Source: an uncultured Oscillospiraceae bacterium
GTDB lineage: Bacteria > Bacillota > Clostridia > Oscillospirales > Ruminococcaceae
Assembly: GCA_949737515.1 (NCBI GenBank)
Contig: CATJCP010000138.1
Location: forward strand, 1 to 48,635
Direction: 5' to 3'
DNA: 48,635 nt
In this document: positions 34,029 to 42,346 of the stretch, in pieces
Numbering within the stretch: position 1 is the stretch's first letter
Layout: the number at the start of each line of letters is the position of its first letter
Translations under genes and position numbers: made by a program
The notes under the pieces: generated by a model
What the model was told of the DNA's origin: nothing
Databases searched by the model: none
The model's input: the letters and a program-made list of their open reading frames with translations, nothing else

Positions 34029-34057
34029 TTGTAACTTTCCACCCTTTGTGTTAAACT
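34029..34057 (+). promoter_or_regulatory. Promoter of the HD-domain gene
   Basis: TTGTAA (34029-34034), 17-base spacer, TAAACT (34052-34057). Confidence 0.6.
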
Positions 34058-34087
34058 GGAACTATCAAACCACAAGGGGGTAGCAGA

Positions 34088-34585
34088 ATGGAATTTATAA
34101 AAATATCCCAGTTAATAGACAGAATGGTTGATTGGGAGACCGGCAACCCCAAGCGGATCAACCATTTCCTCAAGGTCTGGGGATACGCCAAAACCATCGG
34201 AGAGCTGGAGGGATTGGATGAGACTGCCCGTTTTACCTTGGAGGCGGCGGCAGTGGTCCACGACATCGGCATCAAGCCCGCCGAAGAAAAGTTTGGCTGC
34301 CATGACGGCCCCTATCAGGAGAAAGAGGGTATTGTCCCGGCGCGGGAAATGCTGCTTTCCCTGGGCTTTCCGGAACCGGTGGCAGAGCGGGTCAGCTTCC
34401 TGGTGGGACATCATCACACCTATACTGCCATTGACGGAATAGATTTTCAGATTCTGGTGGAGGCCGATTTCCTGGTAAACCTGGATGAGGGAAAACGGGG
34501 TGAGGAGGCTGTCAGGACCGCCCGGGAAAAGTACTTCCGCACCCAGGCGGGAATCCGGCTGTTGGATCGGCTTTTTTTGCAGTAG
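34088..34585 (+). CDS. HD-domain phosphohydrolase
   Basis: 165 residues, a single HD domain. The metal motif is AAAVVHDIGIK (His-Asp about 58-59) with a first His in INHFLKVWGYAK and further ligands in LVGHHHTYTAIDG and VEADFLVNLDEG. The order H...HD...HH...D fits the HD superfamily of metal-dependent phosphohydrolases. ATG at 34088 follows AAGGGGG. It is a single-gene unit closed by a GC-rich terminator. The substrate (nucleotide, second messenger or other phosphate) is not readable. Confidence 0.85.
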   Translation: MEFIKISQLIDRMVDWETGNPKRINHFLKVWGYAKTIGELEGLDETARFTLEAAAVVHDIGIKPAEEKFGCHDGPYQEKEGIVPAREMLLSLGFPEPVAERVSFLVGHHHTYTAIDGIDFQILVEADFLVNLDEGKRGEEAVRTAREKYFRTQAGIRLLDRLFLQ

Positions 34586-34594
34586 GATATCTCT

Positions 34595-34650
34595 GTTGTC
34601 CCCCTGTCCCCCTGCCCCCTGCCAAGCAGGGGACAGGGGGACAACCTTTT
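34595..34650 (+). terminator. GC-rich terminator between the HD and XRE genes
   Basis: GTTGTCCCCCTGTCCCC pairs with GGGGACAGGGGGACAAC around a loop that itself contains a GCAG/CTGC option; followed by CTTTTACACG. The stem is unusually long and C-rich. Confidence 0.75.
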
Positions 34651-34660
34651 ACACGTTTTC

Positions 34661-35122
34661 CTATTTTTTCTGTTCCTTCCGGAGCTTCCAGACAGAGGCC
34701 AGGATATCCTTGAGAACAAGAAAAGCGTCCAGCTCATTGTAACCGTATCTTTTCTGCAGGCCGTCCAGCAGCCTTTCCAGCCCGGCAGCATAGGGTGCGA
34801 TTTCAACCTCCTTTTGGTACCGCACAAGAATCGGGTACTTTTTACCCCATGCCTTTGTCCAGTCAACCTTATCCGTTACCTCCTGGCTTGTCCTTTCAAT
34901 AGCCTCCTGTATTTCCTGAACGTCAAGGTCAAACGCAATCAGCTCGTCCAGGGTCAGACCGTACAGGACGGCAAGCTTCTTTGACTGCTGAATGTCCGGC
35001 AGGGTTTCGTCGGTTTCCCACTTTGAAATCGTCTGTCTGCTTATCCCCAGTTTCTCCGCAACCATCTCCTGGGAGAGCCCCTTGTTCTTTCTTGCGTGGA
35101 ATAAATGGCTTCCTAAACTCAT
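34661..35122 (-). CDS. XRE-family transcriptional regulator
   Basis: 153 residues. The N-terminal 60 residues are a Cro/CI helix-turn-helix: ARKNKGLSQEMVAEKLGISR (10-29) and RQTISKWETDETLPD, followed by LAVLYGLTLDELIAFD. The C-terminal part (about 70-153) is helical and Lys/Glu-rich and of no recognised family. ATG at 35122 follows GAGGAAT. A TATAAT lies at about 35154-35159 on the minus strand without a good -35. It stands alone, so its targets are unknown; autoregulation is common in the family. Confidence 0.88.
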   Translation of the reverse strand: MSLGSHLFHARKNKGLSQEMVAEKLGISRQTISKWETDETLPDIQQSKKLAVLYGLTLDELIAFDLDVQEIQEAIERTSQEVTDKVDWTKAWGKKYPILVRYQKEVEIAPYAAGLERLLDGLQKRYGYNELDAFLVLKDILASVWKLRKEQKK

Positions 35123-35300
35123 GGTTTATTCCTCCTCACAGTGATGTGTCCCTATTATAGCCTTTTCAGCCAGAAACCACCACCAATTTTGTGATGCGTT
35201 TTTGTTTATTTTATTAGCAATTTTCCTCACTGATAGCCAAATTTGTAAAATAATGGAGACAGAAAGATTGCAAAAAAGTTAAAAACTTGTGCAAAAAGCA
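35123..35300. other. AT-rich divergent intergenic region between XRE and sortase genes
   Basis: No gene recognised. It holds the XRE -10 element (about 35154-35159) and becomes A-rich towards the sortase promoter. Confidence 0.5.
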
Positions 35301-35330
35301 TTGAAATTTTGAAAAAAGCTATGTTATAAT
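35301..35330 (+). promoter_or_regulatory. Promoter of the sortase gene
   Basis: TTGAAA (35301-35306), 18-base spacer, TATAAT (35325-35330). Confidence 0.65.
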
Positions 35331-35446
35331 ATGAATAGCCGCTCTTTAGGCTGGCTGACTTTAAATGGAGGCCTTACCTGGCTTCCTTGACAATGATAAA
35401 AACGCCGCGCCACAGGCGGCAGAAAGAAACGGAGCTGAACCACAAA

Positions 35447-36592
35447 ATGAACCTGAAAAAAACTTCCAGGCGGTTTCTCGCGCTGCTTTTGGCGGCTGCT
35501 ATGGCGGTATCTTCCGCCACCACTGCTTTTGGCCTTTCCCGGTGGGATGACGACGAGGATGAGGACGAGGACGACTACAGCGGGCTCAGCCTGAGGGACC
35601 GGATCGAGCGCCAGAAGGAGGACGAGGAGAGAAGGGCAAACGGAGAGTACTGGGATGAAGATGAGGAATACTGGTACTGGGATGAGGACTTGGACCCCGA
35701 CGAGGAATATGTAAATTCCCAAAGCTCTTCCTCCCAAAAGACCACTCAGGCGGAGTCTGTCCGCGTGACCCCCAGTGCTTCCGCCAGCAAAGCCGCTACC
35801 ATTGCCGTTGGAGGTTCCAAAACCGGAACAACTGCCTCCACTCAGAAGACAACAACGAAAAAGACCCCTACCACTGTTTCCACACTGGCGCCGACCATAA
35901 AGTCCTGGCAGGCCAAAAACGCCGATGTGAAGGCTTGGCTGAAGGTATCCGGCACCAATATCAACTACCCTGTTCTGCAGAGCCCTCAGGGGAGCAATAC
36001 ATACTATGAGGCCAAGGGAATTGATAAAAAGTACAGCAAGGACGGCGTAATCTGGGCCTCCTACACGGTGGATTTCGGCGATTCCTCCACCATAAAGCAG
36101 AACACCTGCATCTTTGGCCACAACTGGACCAACTCCTGGAGATATGCCTATGCCAACCGGGCCAAGGACGTAATGTTCGCCCAGCTGGTTCCCTTTAAAA
36201 AGCTGGATTTTGCCCAGAAAAACCAGAAGATCTACTATTCCACCGAGTACGAGGACATGACCTTCCAGATCTTTGCAGTTTTTATCTGCAATGCCGATGA
36301 CCTGGATTATGTGCCCTCCACCTATACCACCAAAAAATTCTCAGAGCTGATCAATGAAGTTCGCTCTCTGTCCTTCTTTGACTATGATACCACTGTCACC
36401 ACTGATGACAAGCTGATCACTCTGTCTACCTGCATTGACGCCTATTATAAAAACGGCGTCCGCCAGACCAACCAGAGGTTTGTAGTCATGGGTAAGCTGG
36501 TCAAAGGCAAGGATGCCACCAAGGATGTTACTGTCACGAAAAATACCGACGCCAAGACTCCTACTGGCATGGGAACCAGGAAGGATGCGTAA
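35447..36592 (+). CDS. srtB: Class B sortase with a long acidic N-terminal region
   Basis: Cell-surface transpeptidase, 381 residues. The signal/anchor helix is FLALLLAAAMAVSSATTAFG. It is followed by an extreme Asp/Glu/Trp/Tyr-rich stretch (DDDEDEDEDDY, later DEDEEYWYWDEDLDPDEEY; about 33-88) and a Ser/Thr linker (about 90-145). The sortase core has INYPVLQS, the catalytic His in CIFGHNWTNS, the catalytic Cys in ITLSTC and the Arg in NQRFVVMGKL; the YxxxD-type spacing is class B. ATG at 35447 is chosen because it starts the signal peptide; the ribosome site GGAG is 12 bases away. No sorting-signal substrate is encoded nearby. Confidence 0.9.
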   Translation: MNLKKTSRRFLALLLAAAMAVSSATTAFGLSRWDDDEDEDEDDYSGLSLRDRIERQKEDEERRANGEYWDEDEEYWYWDEDLDPDEEYVNSQSSSSQKTTQAESVRVTPSASASKAATIAVGGSKTGTTASTQKTTTKKTPTTVSTLAPTIKSWQAKNADVKAWLKVSGTNINYPVLQSPQGSNTYYEAKGIDKKYSKDGVIWASYTVDFGDSSTIKQNTCIFGHNWTNSWRYAYANRAKDVMFAQLVPFKKLDFAQKNQKIYYSTEYEDMTFQIFAVFICNADDLDYVPSTYTTKKFSELINEVRSLSFFDYDTTVTTDDKLITLSTCIDAYYKNGVRQTNQRFVVMGKLVKGKDATKDVTVTKNTDAKTPTGMGTRKDA

Positions 36593-36620
36593 GCAGTCTC
36601 CATAATATTTAGCAAAGAGA

Positions 36621-36657
36621 AACCTCTGCGGCAGGATTGCTGCAGAGGTTTTGTTTT
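36621..36657. terminator. Bidirectional terminator between the sortase and transglutaminase genes
   Basis: AACCTCTGC/GCAGAGGTT stem with partly paired interior, followed by TTGTTTT on plus and TCTCTTT on minus. Confidence 0.8.
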
Positions 36658-36662
36658 GGTTT

Positions 36663-39032
36663 TCAATGGACCGCCTGCCACAAACAGGGGACAGCCCTTT
36701 TCCAAAAGTAGGGAAGTCTTCCCATCTTCAATTTCAGCAGGTGCTCCAGCTCTTGATGGTATTCCTCCATTGCCAGCAGCTGTTCTTTTTCCGGCGGGAT
36801 CCCCCCAAACTGCAGCCGTACCAGGACCTCAGCGGCCTTATACATGGGGCGTTCCATTGTCCCGGCCCTTAGCCGTTGGTCCACCCTGACGGCGAATTCA
36901 AAGGCGGTCTCCCCCAACTGGGGAGTATACCCCAAAAGGGCGAGCTGCCGCAGCAGGTCCTCATAGACGGATTCCGCTCGGGCAGAGGCCTCGGAAAACC
37001 GTTTTTTTAGACGTTCCTCCGTCCAGAACCAGCCAGGCAGCAGATAGACCAGACGAACGCCGGCGGCCGCGCCGCAGTCCAGCAAAAGGAATAGGACCGG
37101 CCAAATGGGGAATTTCTCCCCCTCCTCAGGGGGAAGTTCCGGCAGCTCGCCGGAGGGCTCCTCTTCCTCCAAATCCTCCAAAAGGTCGGAGAGGATGGGT
37201 TGGCTGGGTTCCGGTGCAGCGGGGAGACGGACCGGCTGGGAGTCCCACCCCAGGGGATCGAAGGCAATCCATCCGATGTCCTGGAGATAGACCTCGGTCC
37301 AGGCGTGGGCTGTTTCCTCGGAGGTATAGTACCAGTTTGGGTTTTCTCCCTCCCGCATTCCAAAGCCGGAGACAAACCGGGCGGGTATCCCAACGCACCG
37401 GGCCATGACCGTCATAGCAGAGGCATAGTATACACAATAGCCCTCCCTTGTCTCCAGAAAGTAATCCACAAAGTCCCTGCCATTGGGTACAGGGGCGGGG
37501 GAAAGGGTGTAGGCGCAGTTTTGGGACAGCCAGTCGCAGAGGGCCGCGGCCTTCTGATAAGGAGTTACCACGGAACGGGTGATGCTTTCAGCCATATCCC
37601 GCACCTGCTGAGGCAGTTCCTCCGGAAGCTGGAGGTACTGGCCGGAAATTTCCTCCATTTCCCGGACTGATTTCTTCGAGGGTTTTTCCGCTGTCAGGCG
37701 CTCCAAAAGGAGCATCTCCTGGTCCATTCCCGCCCTGCGGGGCAGGAACTCCCGACCCGCTATACGGTATGCGCCGGAAACATAATTTTTGGTGAAAACC
37801 TCCCCCTGGGCATTAAAGTAAACCTCCTCCCCTTCAGAGAGAAACGCCGCATCTTCCATCCGCCCAGAGGTAAACATGGCACAGTATGGATAGTTGCGGG
37901 GATATATTTGGCAGGAAAATTCTCTGGTCAAACGTTGGTAGAGCTCCTCCCCTCCTCTATCCCTGGGGAGGGACAGGCCAAAGACGTCTCTTCGCCTTCC
38001 ATTCCACATAGGGCTTTCCAGACGGAACCGGCCGTTGTTGCGGGAATCCGTCCACCCAGTCCCGGTATAAGTGTCCTGGACGCTTCCCCGAAGCAGGACC
38101 GGAAATTCGGCCTTTACTTCAAAAAAGGTATCGTCGGACAGCTCAACCGGCCCGCCCAGCTGGCCCAGGGAGGACTGATACCCTGCCCCGGAGAGCTGGA
38201 ACTCCCAGTACCCCTCCGACTGCCCAACCGAAAAGCGGAACAAATCCCCCATATCCCACAGAAAGTGGACAAGACTTCTGGACTGCCATTCCGAGGTGTC
38301 CTCCGGCACCATCCAAAAGGCCAATCCCACGCACATCAGGGCAGCGGGAACCGCCAAAAGCTGTAACGAGACGCGGCTGATGGGAACCGCCTTCCCGGTC
38401 CCCTCAGACAGCTCTGCGCACTGCTCGTTCCCCAAAACGTTGTGGGACCGGAGATAGCGGTCATATACCCGGGGAAGGACAACAATCAGGCCCATCAAGG
38501 CCAGGGCCAGACAGGGGTACAGGGGTGGGGGGATTCCTTCCCTGGCAGGCTGAAAAGCAGTCCAGACTGCCGCTCCAGCGCTGCCTGCCAGCAGCAGAAG
38601 AAAGGAAAACAAGCGGCGCATCACCAGCAGCAGTATCGATCCTATGGCCAACGCCGCCAAAAGCTGAACCCACTGGATCGGGTAAGCCCCGTCCCCCTGG
38701 GGAAATCCGCTCCTCCACCAGCTTCCATAATCCTCCGCAAAGGCGAGAAGCTCCTCCCAGCCGTCTGTACGGGAGAACTGCCAGAGAACCAATCCGCCCA
38801 AGGCAGCGGCTCCGGGGAGAATCCACCATCTTCGGGAGAACAGGAAGGCCAGCAGCACACCGGCAAATCCCAGGGACAGCCCCCGCCAGAGTGTCATTCC
38901 AAGGGAAAGTCCCTCAAAGCCACCGCAAAAGGCAATCAACCAGCTTGAGGTAAAGAGCCAGGCGGACAGCAGGTCAATGGAAAGCTCCCACAGCGCCGGA
39001 TGCCGGGAGAGCCACAGGCGAAATCGATTCAT
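36663..39032 (-). CDS. Transglutaminase-like membrane protein (TgpA type)
   Basis: 789 residues. The first 220 residues hold several membrane helices, followed by an extracytoplasmic region with a transglutaminase core: catalytic Cys in REGYCVYYASAMTVMARCVG, His in EETAHAWTEVYL, Asp in WIAFDPLGW. After it come an acidic linker (LLEDLEEEEPSGELPELPPE), another membrane helix (FPIWPVLFLLLDCGAAAGVR) and a cytoplasmic helical DUF4129-like tail. This is the normal architecture of the TgpA partner of MoxR/DUF58 operons. It overlaps the DUF58 gene by four bases and ends the operon. Substrate unknown; a peptidase or crosslinking role at the surface is possible. Confidence 0.9.
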   Translation of the reverse strand: MNRFRLWLSRHPALWELSIDLLSAWLFTSSWLIAFCGGFEGLSLGMTLWRGLSLGFAGVLLAFLFSRRWWILPGAAALGGLVLWQFSRTDGWEELLAFAEDYGSWWRSGFPQGDGAYPIQWVQLLAALAIGSILLLVMRRLFSFLLLLAGSAGAAVWTAFQPAREGIPPPLYPCLALALMGLIVVLPRVYDRYLRSHNVLGNEQCAELSEGTGKAVPISRVSLQLLAVPAALMCVGLAFWMVPEDTSEWQSRSLVHFLWDMGDLFRFSVGQSEGYWEFQLSGAGYQSSLGQLGGPVELSDDTFFEVKAEFPVLLRGSVQDTYTGTGWTDSRNNGRFRLESPMWNGRRRDVFGLSLPRDRGGEELYQRLTREFSCQIYPRNYPYCAMFTSGRMEDAAFLSEGEEVYFNAQGEVFTKNYVSGAYRIAGREFLPRRAGMDQEMLLLERLTAEKPSKKSVREMEEISGQYLQLPEELPQQVRDMAESITRSVVTPYQKAAALCDWLSQNCAYTLSPAPVPNGRDFVDYFLETREGYCVYYASAMTVMARCVGIPARFVSGFGMREGENPNWYYTSEETAHAWTEVYLQDIGWIAFDPLGWDSQPVRLPAAPEPSQPILSDLLEDLEEEEPSGELPELPPEEGEKFPIWPVLFLLLDCGAAAGVRLVYLLPGWFWTEERLKKRFSEASARAESVYEDLLRQLALLGYTPQLGETAFEFAVRVDQRLRAGTMERPMYKAAEVLVRLQFGGIPPEKEQLLAMEEYHQELEHLLKLKMGRLPYFWKRAVPCLWQAVH

Positions 39033-40273
39033 AGCCGTTCCCCCAATCTTGCGCCGATGCTGCGGCCCGGCTCTATGGGGATATCCAAAATGCCGTCTGG
39101 AAGGGAGGGACGGACTACCGGGGACATAGCGGTCCAGATGCAGACCATCTGCGCGCCCTTCTGCACCATTCCCTCCATCACCGGGGCGAGGGAATCGGGG
39201 GCGGCGGTGAGCAGGTAGATGGGCAGCCCTTGAGCCGCACCCCCCGCCAGCTCAGAATCCATCTCTCCCCCCGGCATCCCCTCCTGGCCCTCAAAGGGGA
39301 TCAGGGCGAGCCAGCGCTGAATGACAGTGTAATCCCCCATCCCCTCGCCTTGGATCCTTGGGATATGGGGGGAGCCTGCCCGCAGAAGAACCCCGTTCTG
39401 GTGGGACAGGGCCCATCTGGACAGAGAAGCGGCGGCGCAGCAAAGCAGATCAGCGGCAATCCGCCCCTCCTCCCCGGAAAAGGGCATGTAATCATCCAGA
39501 AGGATGATGCACTGGGGACGGGCCTCCCGTTCGTAACGCTTGGTATACAAGGCATGGTGGGCGGCAGAGACCTTCCAGTGGATTTGCCTGTCGGTATCCC
39601 CGGGACGGTAGTCCTGGAGGCCGTAAAGATCATTGCCGGAATCCGAGGGCTGGGTCAGCAGCCCCCGCACCTGGAGGCGGCGGGGGTTGCCCGCCATGCT
39701 CAGGGAAAGGGGATCCGCCTTGGGGAACACCAGAAGCTGCCTGGGACGGTAATAGGGCAGAAAATGCAGGGGGAAATAGATGTGCACCAGGCCAAACATA
39801 TCCCGAAGCTCCACCACGTTCATCCCCACACCGGACTCACCGCGCCACTGGCAGGTAATGGGGAGATCAAAGGAGATGGAGGCCTTCGGCGCCAGGTGAA
39901 AGGAAAGAATCCTGTTTTCCTGGCTGGAGACAGCCTGAATATGCACCCGCATCATGGTAAAGGGATAGGGCTTTTCGTTGTGTATCTCCAGGTGAAGCCG
40001 AATCACATCCCCTTTGACTGCCTCCGCCTGGCTGATGGTCTGGAGATAGGCGAAGGACGCAATGGTATAGATGATGACCACCGTACAAAACAGCAAAAGG
40101 AGGACCTGGACATAAAAGATCAGAAAGCAGGCCCGCACCCCTGTGATCAGTCCCCCTGCCAGGCTGGCTATCATAAGAAGCCCATAGGGAAGCCTCAAGC
40201 GCTTCATCTCCGAAAAGATCCACAGCCTTCGCCGGGCCTTCCCCTTGTCCCTTGCCCAGGCGCCCCCCTTCAT
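39029..40273 (-). CDS. DUF58 (vWA-like) membrane protein
   Basis: 414 residues. Two membrane helices near the N-terminus (about 28-75) are followed by a beta-rich region and the DUF58 core: DLYGLQDYRPGDTDRQIHWK (about 213-232), TKRYEREARPQCIILLDD, where the last Asp starts a degenerate MIDAS-type von Willebrand A fold. The operon order moxR, DUF58, transglutaminase is the standard one. Starts and stops overlap by four bases on both sides, indicating coupling. The ribosome site is poor, which fits a coupled internal gene. Molecular role undefined in the family. Confidence 0.9.
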   Translation of the reverse strand: MKGGAWARDKGKARRRLWIFSEMKRLRLPYGLLMIASLAGGLITGVRACFLIFYVQVLLLLFCTVVIIYTIASFAYLQTISQAEAVKGDVIRLHLEIHNEKPYPFTMMRVHIQAVSSQENRILSFHLAPKASISFDLPITCQWRGESGVGMNVVELRDMFGLVHIYFPLHFLPYYRPRQLLVFPKADPLSLSMAGNPRRLQVRGLLTQPSDSGNDLYGLQDYRPGDTDRQIHWKVSAAHHALYTKRYEREARPQCIILLDDYMPFSGEEGRIAADLLCCAAASLSRWALSHQNGVLLRAGSPHIPRIQGEGMGDYTVIQRWLALIPFEGQEGMPGGEMDSELAGGAAQGLPIYLLTAAPDSLAPVMEGMVQKGAQMVCIWTAMSPVVRPSLPDGILDIPIEPGRSIGARLGERL

Positions 40274-41238
40274 CGGGAGACCCCCGGGACCGGAACCGAG
40301 GCTGTGATCTCCTCTATCAGCTCCTGGGCGGCACGCTTTTTCATACTGGCCTGCAGGTTCAGGCGGATACGGTGGCCCAGTACCGGGCCCGCCATGGCCT
40401 TGACATCGTCGGGGATCACATACTCCCGGCCCCTCAGCAGGGCATAGGCTGTGGACGCCTCCATCAGGGCAATGGAGCCGCGGGGGCTCACCCCTAGGGA
40501 AACCTGTTCATGGCCCCGGGTCCGCTGGGCTATCTGTACAATGTAATTTAAAATGGCGTCGCTGCACTTCATCTGCTGGAAGGTCTGGCGCAGGGACAGC
40601 ACATCCCCAGCGTCACCCACTGGCTCCAGATCCCTAACCGTCACCCCTTCCCCAGCGGCAGCCTGTCTGTGGCGGGAGAGAATGGAATATTCCTCCTCTC
40701 GGGTGGGATAACCCATGGAGATCTTCAGCAGGAACCGGTCCAGCTGGGCTTCTGGAAGGGGGTAGGTCCCGGTCAATTCAGAGGGGTTTTGGGTGGCGAG
40801 CACCATAAAGGGCTCCGGAAGGGGATAGGTTGTGCCGTCAATGGTCACCTGGCGCTCCTGCATGACCTCCAGCAGGCTGGACTGGGTTTTGGGGCTGGTG
40901 CGGTTGATTTCATCCGCCAGAACCATCTGGGCCATCACCGCGCCATACCGGACCTCCTTCTCCCCGGTGGACAGGTTGTAAGCGGTAAAGCCGGTAATGT
41001 CTGAGGGGAGTACATCCGGGGTAAATTGAATGCGCTTAAAGGTGCAGCTGAGGGATTTGGCCAAGGCCGAGGCCAGGGTGGTCTTTCCAAGGCCGGGAAG
41101 ATCCTCTATGAGCACATGACCGCCGCAGATTAGGGCAGTGAGGAGCATATCCACCGCCTGCTCCTTTCCCACCATCACCTTGGACAGATTGCCTTTCAGG
41201 GAGCTGAGAAACTGCGCGGCCTGCTGAGCGTTTTCCAT
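40270..41238 (-). CDS. MoxR-family AAA+ ATPase
   Basis: Chaperone-like AAA+ ATPase, 322 residues. Walker A is EDLPGLGKTTLA, followed by IQFTPDVLPSDITGF, Walker B VLADEINRTSPKTQSSLLEV, sensor 1 ATQNPSELTGTYPLPEAQLD and arginine finger DRFLLKISMGYP, all typical. ATG at 41238 is chosen: GGAGG lies 5 bases upstream, whereas an in-frame ATG at 41250 has its ribosome site too close. First gene of the three-gene operon, with a good promoter. It probably remodels the DUF58/transglutaminase pair. Confidence 0.93.
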   Translation of the reverse strand: MENAQQAAQFLSSLKGNLSKVMVGKEQAVDMLLTALICGGHVLIEDLPGLGKTTLASALAKSLSCTFKRIQFTPDVLPSDITGFTAYNLSTGEKEVRYGAVMAQMVLADEINRTSPKTQSSLLEVMQERQVTIDGTTYPLPEPFMVLATQNPSELTGTYPLPEAQLDRFLLKISMGYPTREEEYSILSRHRQAAAGEGVTVRDLEPVGDAGDVLSLRQTFQQMKCSDAILNYIVQIAQRTRGHEQVSLGVSPRGSIALMEASTAYALLRGREYVIPDDVKAMAGPVLGHRIRLNLQASMKKRAAQELIEEITASVPVPGVSR

Positions 41239-41282
41239 GGCTGCCTCCATTCTCCTGTCAATCAGGATGTTATGTACTTTTT

Positions 41283-41311
41283 ATCATACCATAGAAGGGG
41301 AGGAGTTACAA
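41283..41311 (-). promoter_or_regulatory. Promoter of the moxR operon
   Basis: Minus-strand TTGTAA (41306-41311), 17-base spacer, TATGAT (41283-41288). Confidence 0.75.
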
Positions 41312-41394
41312 GTTCCAGTATCATGCCAAAAATCTGTCTACAAGCTTCTTCGCCCCTGGCTTTTGTACCATTTTGATGGATCGTTGGTATAAGA

Positions 41395-41423
41395 TTGCAG
41401 CCGCCATCCAACCATGCTATAAT
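41395..41423 (+). promoter_or_regulatory. Promoter of the CBM9-like gene
   Basis: TTGCAG (41395-41400), 17-base spacer, TATAAT (41418-41423). Confidence 0.75.
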
Positions 41424-41492
41424 AATTGCAGCACATCTTTATGCTCGTGGGAGACAAAATAATGAAATAAAATAAAAAAGGAATGTGGTCAT

Positions 41493-42062
41493 ATGGGCTT
41501 AAAAATTACAATTGCACAGGGGCGCCCGGTATACGAAAGCCTTCCGGCAGTAAAAATCAACAGCTACCAGAACCCCATGCCAGAGGACTACCGCCCCTTT
41601 GCCCAGGGAAGGCTTTTCTTTGGGGAGGAGGGATTTTACCTGCAGCTGATTGCCTTTGAGGTAATGGTCTCTCCTGCCAGCCGTCTGCGGGCAGGCTTCT
41701 CAGCGAGCGGGGGGAAGCGCTTCTCCCTTACCATAAAAGAATCTGGCTTGGATGAATTTTCGGTGTGGGAGGGGAAAGAGCTTCTGTGGCGGGATGATCA
41801 GGCGGCTGAGGCTGTTCCCATCCACGGGGAGGATCTTCAAGGGGAATACTGGGGTGGGCAGGCCCTTATTCCCTACGAAACATTGGCGCGTATTTGGCCG
41901 GAGTTTCCCTTTCAGGCGGGAAGGTCCATCAGTGGGAACCTGTATAAGTACTGTGATGACCCTAACTGGAAACATTGGGGGAGCTTTTATCCCATTCCCA
42001 CGGGGCTGGAGAATCCCTTTGGGAAAGAGGGGTTCGGTACATTTGATTTGGTGTCTTATTGA
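41493..42062 (+). CDS. CBM9-like carbohydrate-binding-fold protein
   Basis: 189 residues, no signal peptide, predicted all-beta. The C-terminal segment ISGNLYKYCDDPNWKHWGSF followed by YPI resembles the conserved end of family 9 carbohydrate-binding-like domains found in many gut Firmicutes. Trp and Tyr residues are abundant (WEGKELLWRDD, GEYWGGQALIP). ATG at 41493 is preceded by AAAGGAA. It is a single-gene unit with its own promoter. A free cytoplasmic CBM9-like domain is common in the group but has no proven role; sugar binding is inferred. Confidence 0.7.
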   Translation: MGLKITIAQGRPVYESLPAVKINSYQNPMPEDYRPFAQGRLFFGEEGFYLQLIAFEVMVSPASRLRAGFSASGGKRFSLTIKESGLDEFSVWEGKELLWRDDQAAEAVPIHGEDLQGEYWGGQALIPYETLARIWPEFPFQAGRSISGNLYKYCDDPNWKHWGSFYPIPTGLENPFGKEGFGTFDLVSY

Positions 42063-42082
42063 GGAGTAAAGGTATCTTTTTG

Positions 42083-42139
42083 TATAAGAAAAGGGCCGCG
42101 TCCAGGGAACGTCTTATGCGTACCTGGAAGGCGGCCCTT
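42083..42139 (-). terminator. Terminator after the repeat-protein gene
   Basis: AAGGGCCGC/GCGGCCCTT outer stem with an inner CCAGG/CCTGG stem (42091-42139). The minus-strand exit reads TTTTCTTATAC, so it serves the minus-strand gene; the plus-strand exit has no T-run. Confidence 0.7.
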
Positions 42140-42346
42140 CACTCTGTAAGCCCCACCGCATTTTAGCGGAAAGGTATACGAAGGAGATGTATTCCACAGG
42201 GATACTTGCCGGCCAGCTATCGGACGAAAAATATCCATATGGACGGATATGTGCTGGGAGGCGGGAACAACGCACCGTCCCCCTTTGATGCAGGGATTTC
42301 TTAGAAATGTGGTATCGATGTGGTTATTAGGTCTGGAATCGCTAAA

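Noticed and set aside
42193-42300. Short plus-strand frame of about 34 codons starting at an ATG in GGAGATG
   Set aside because: No spacing between ribosome-like sequence and ATG, no conservation evidence, Arg-rich random-looking product.
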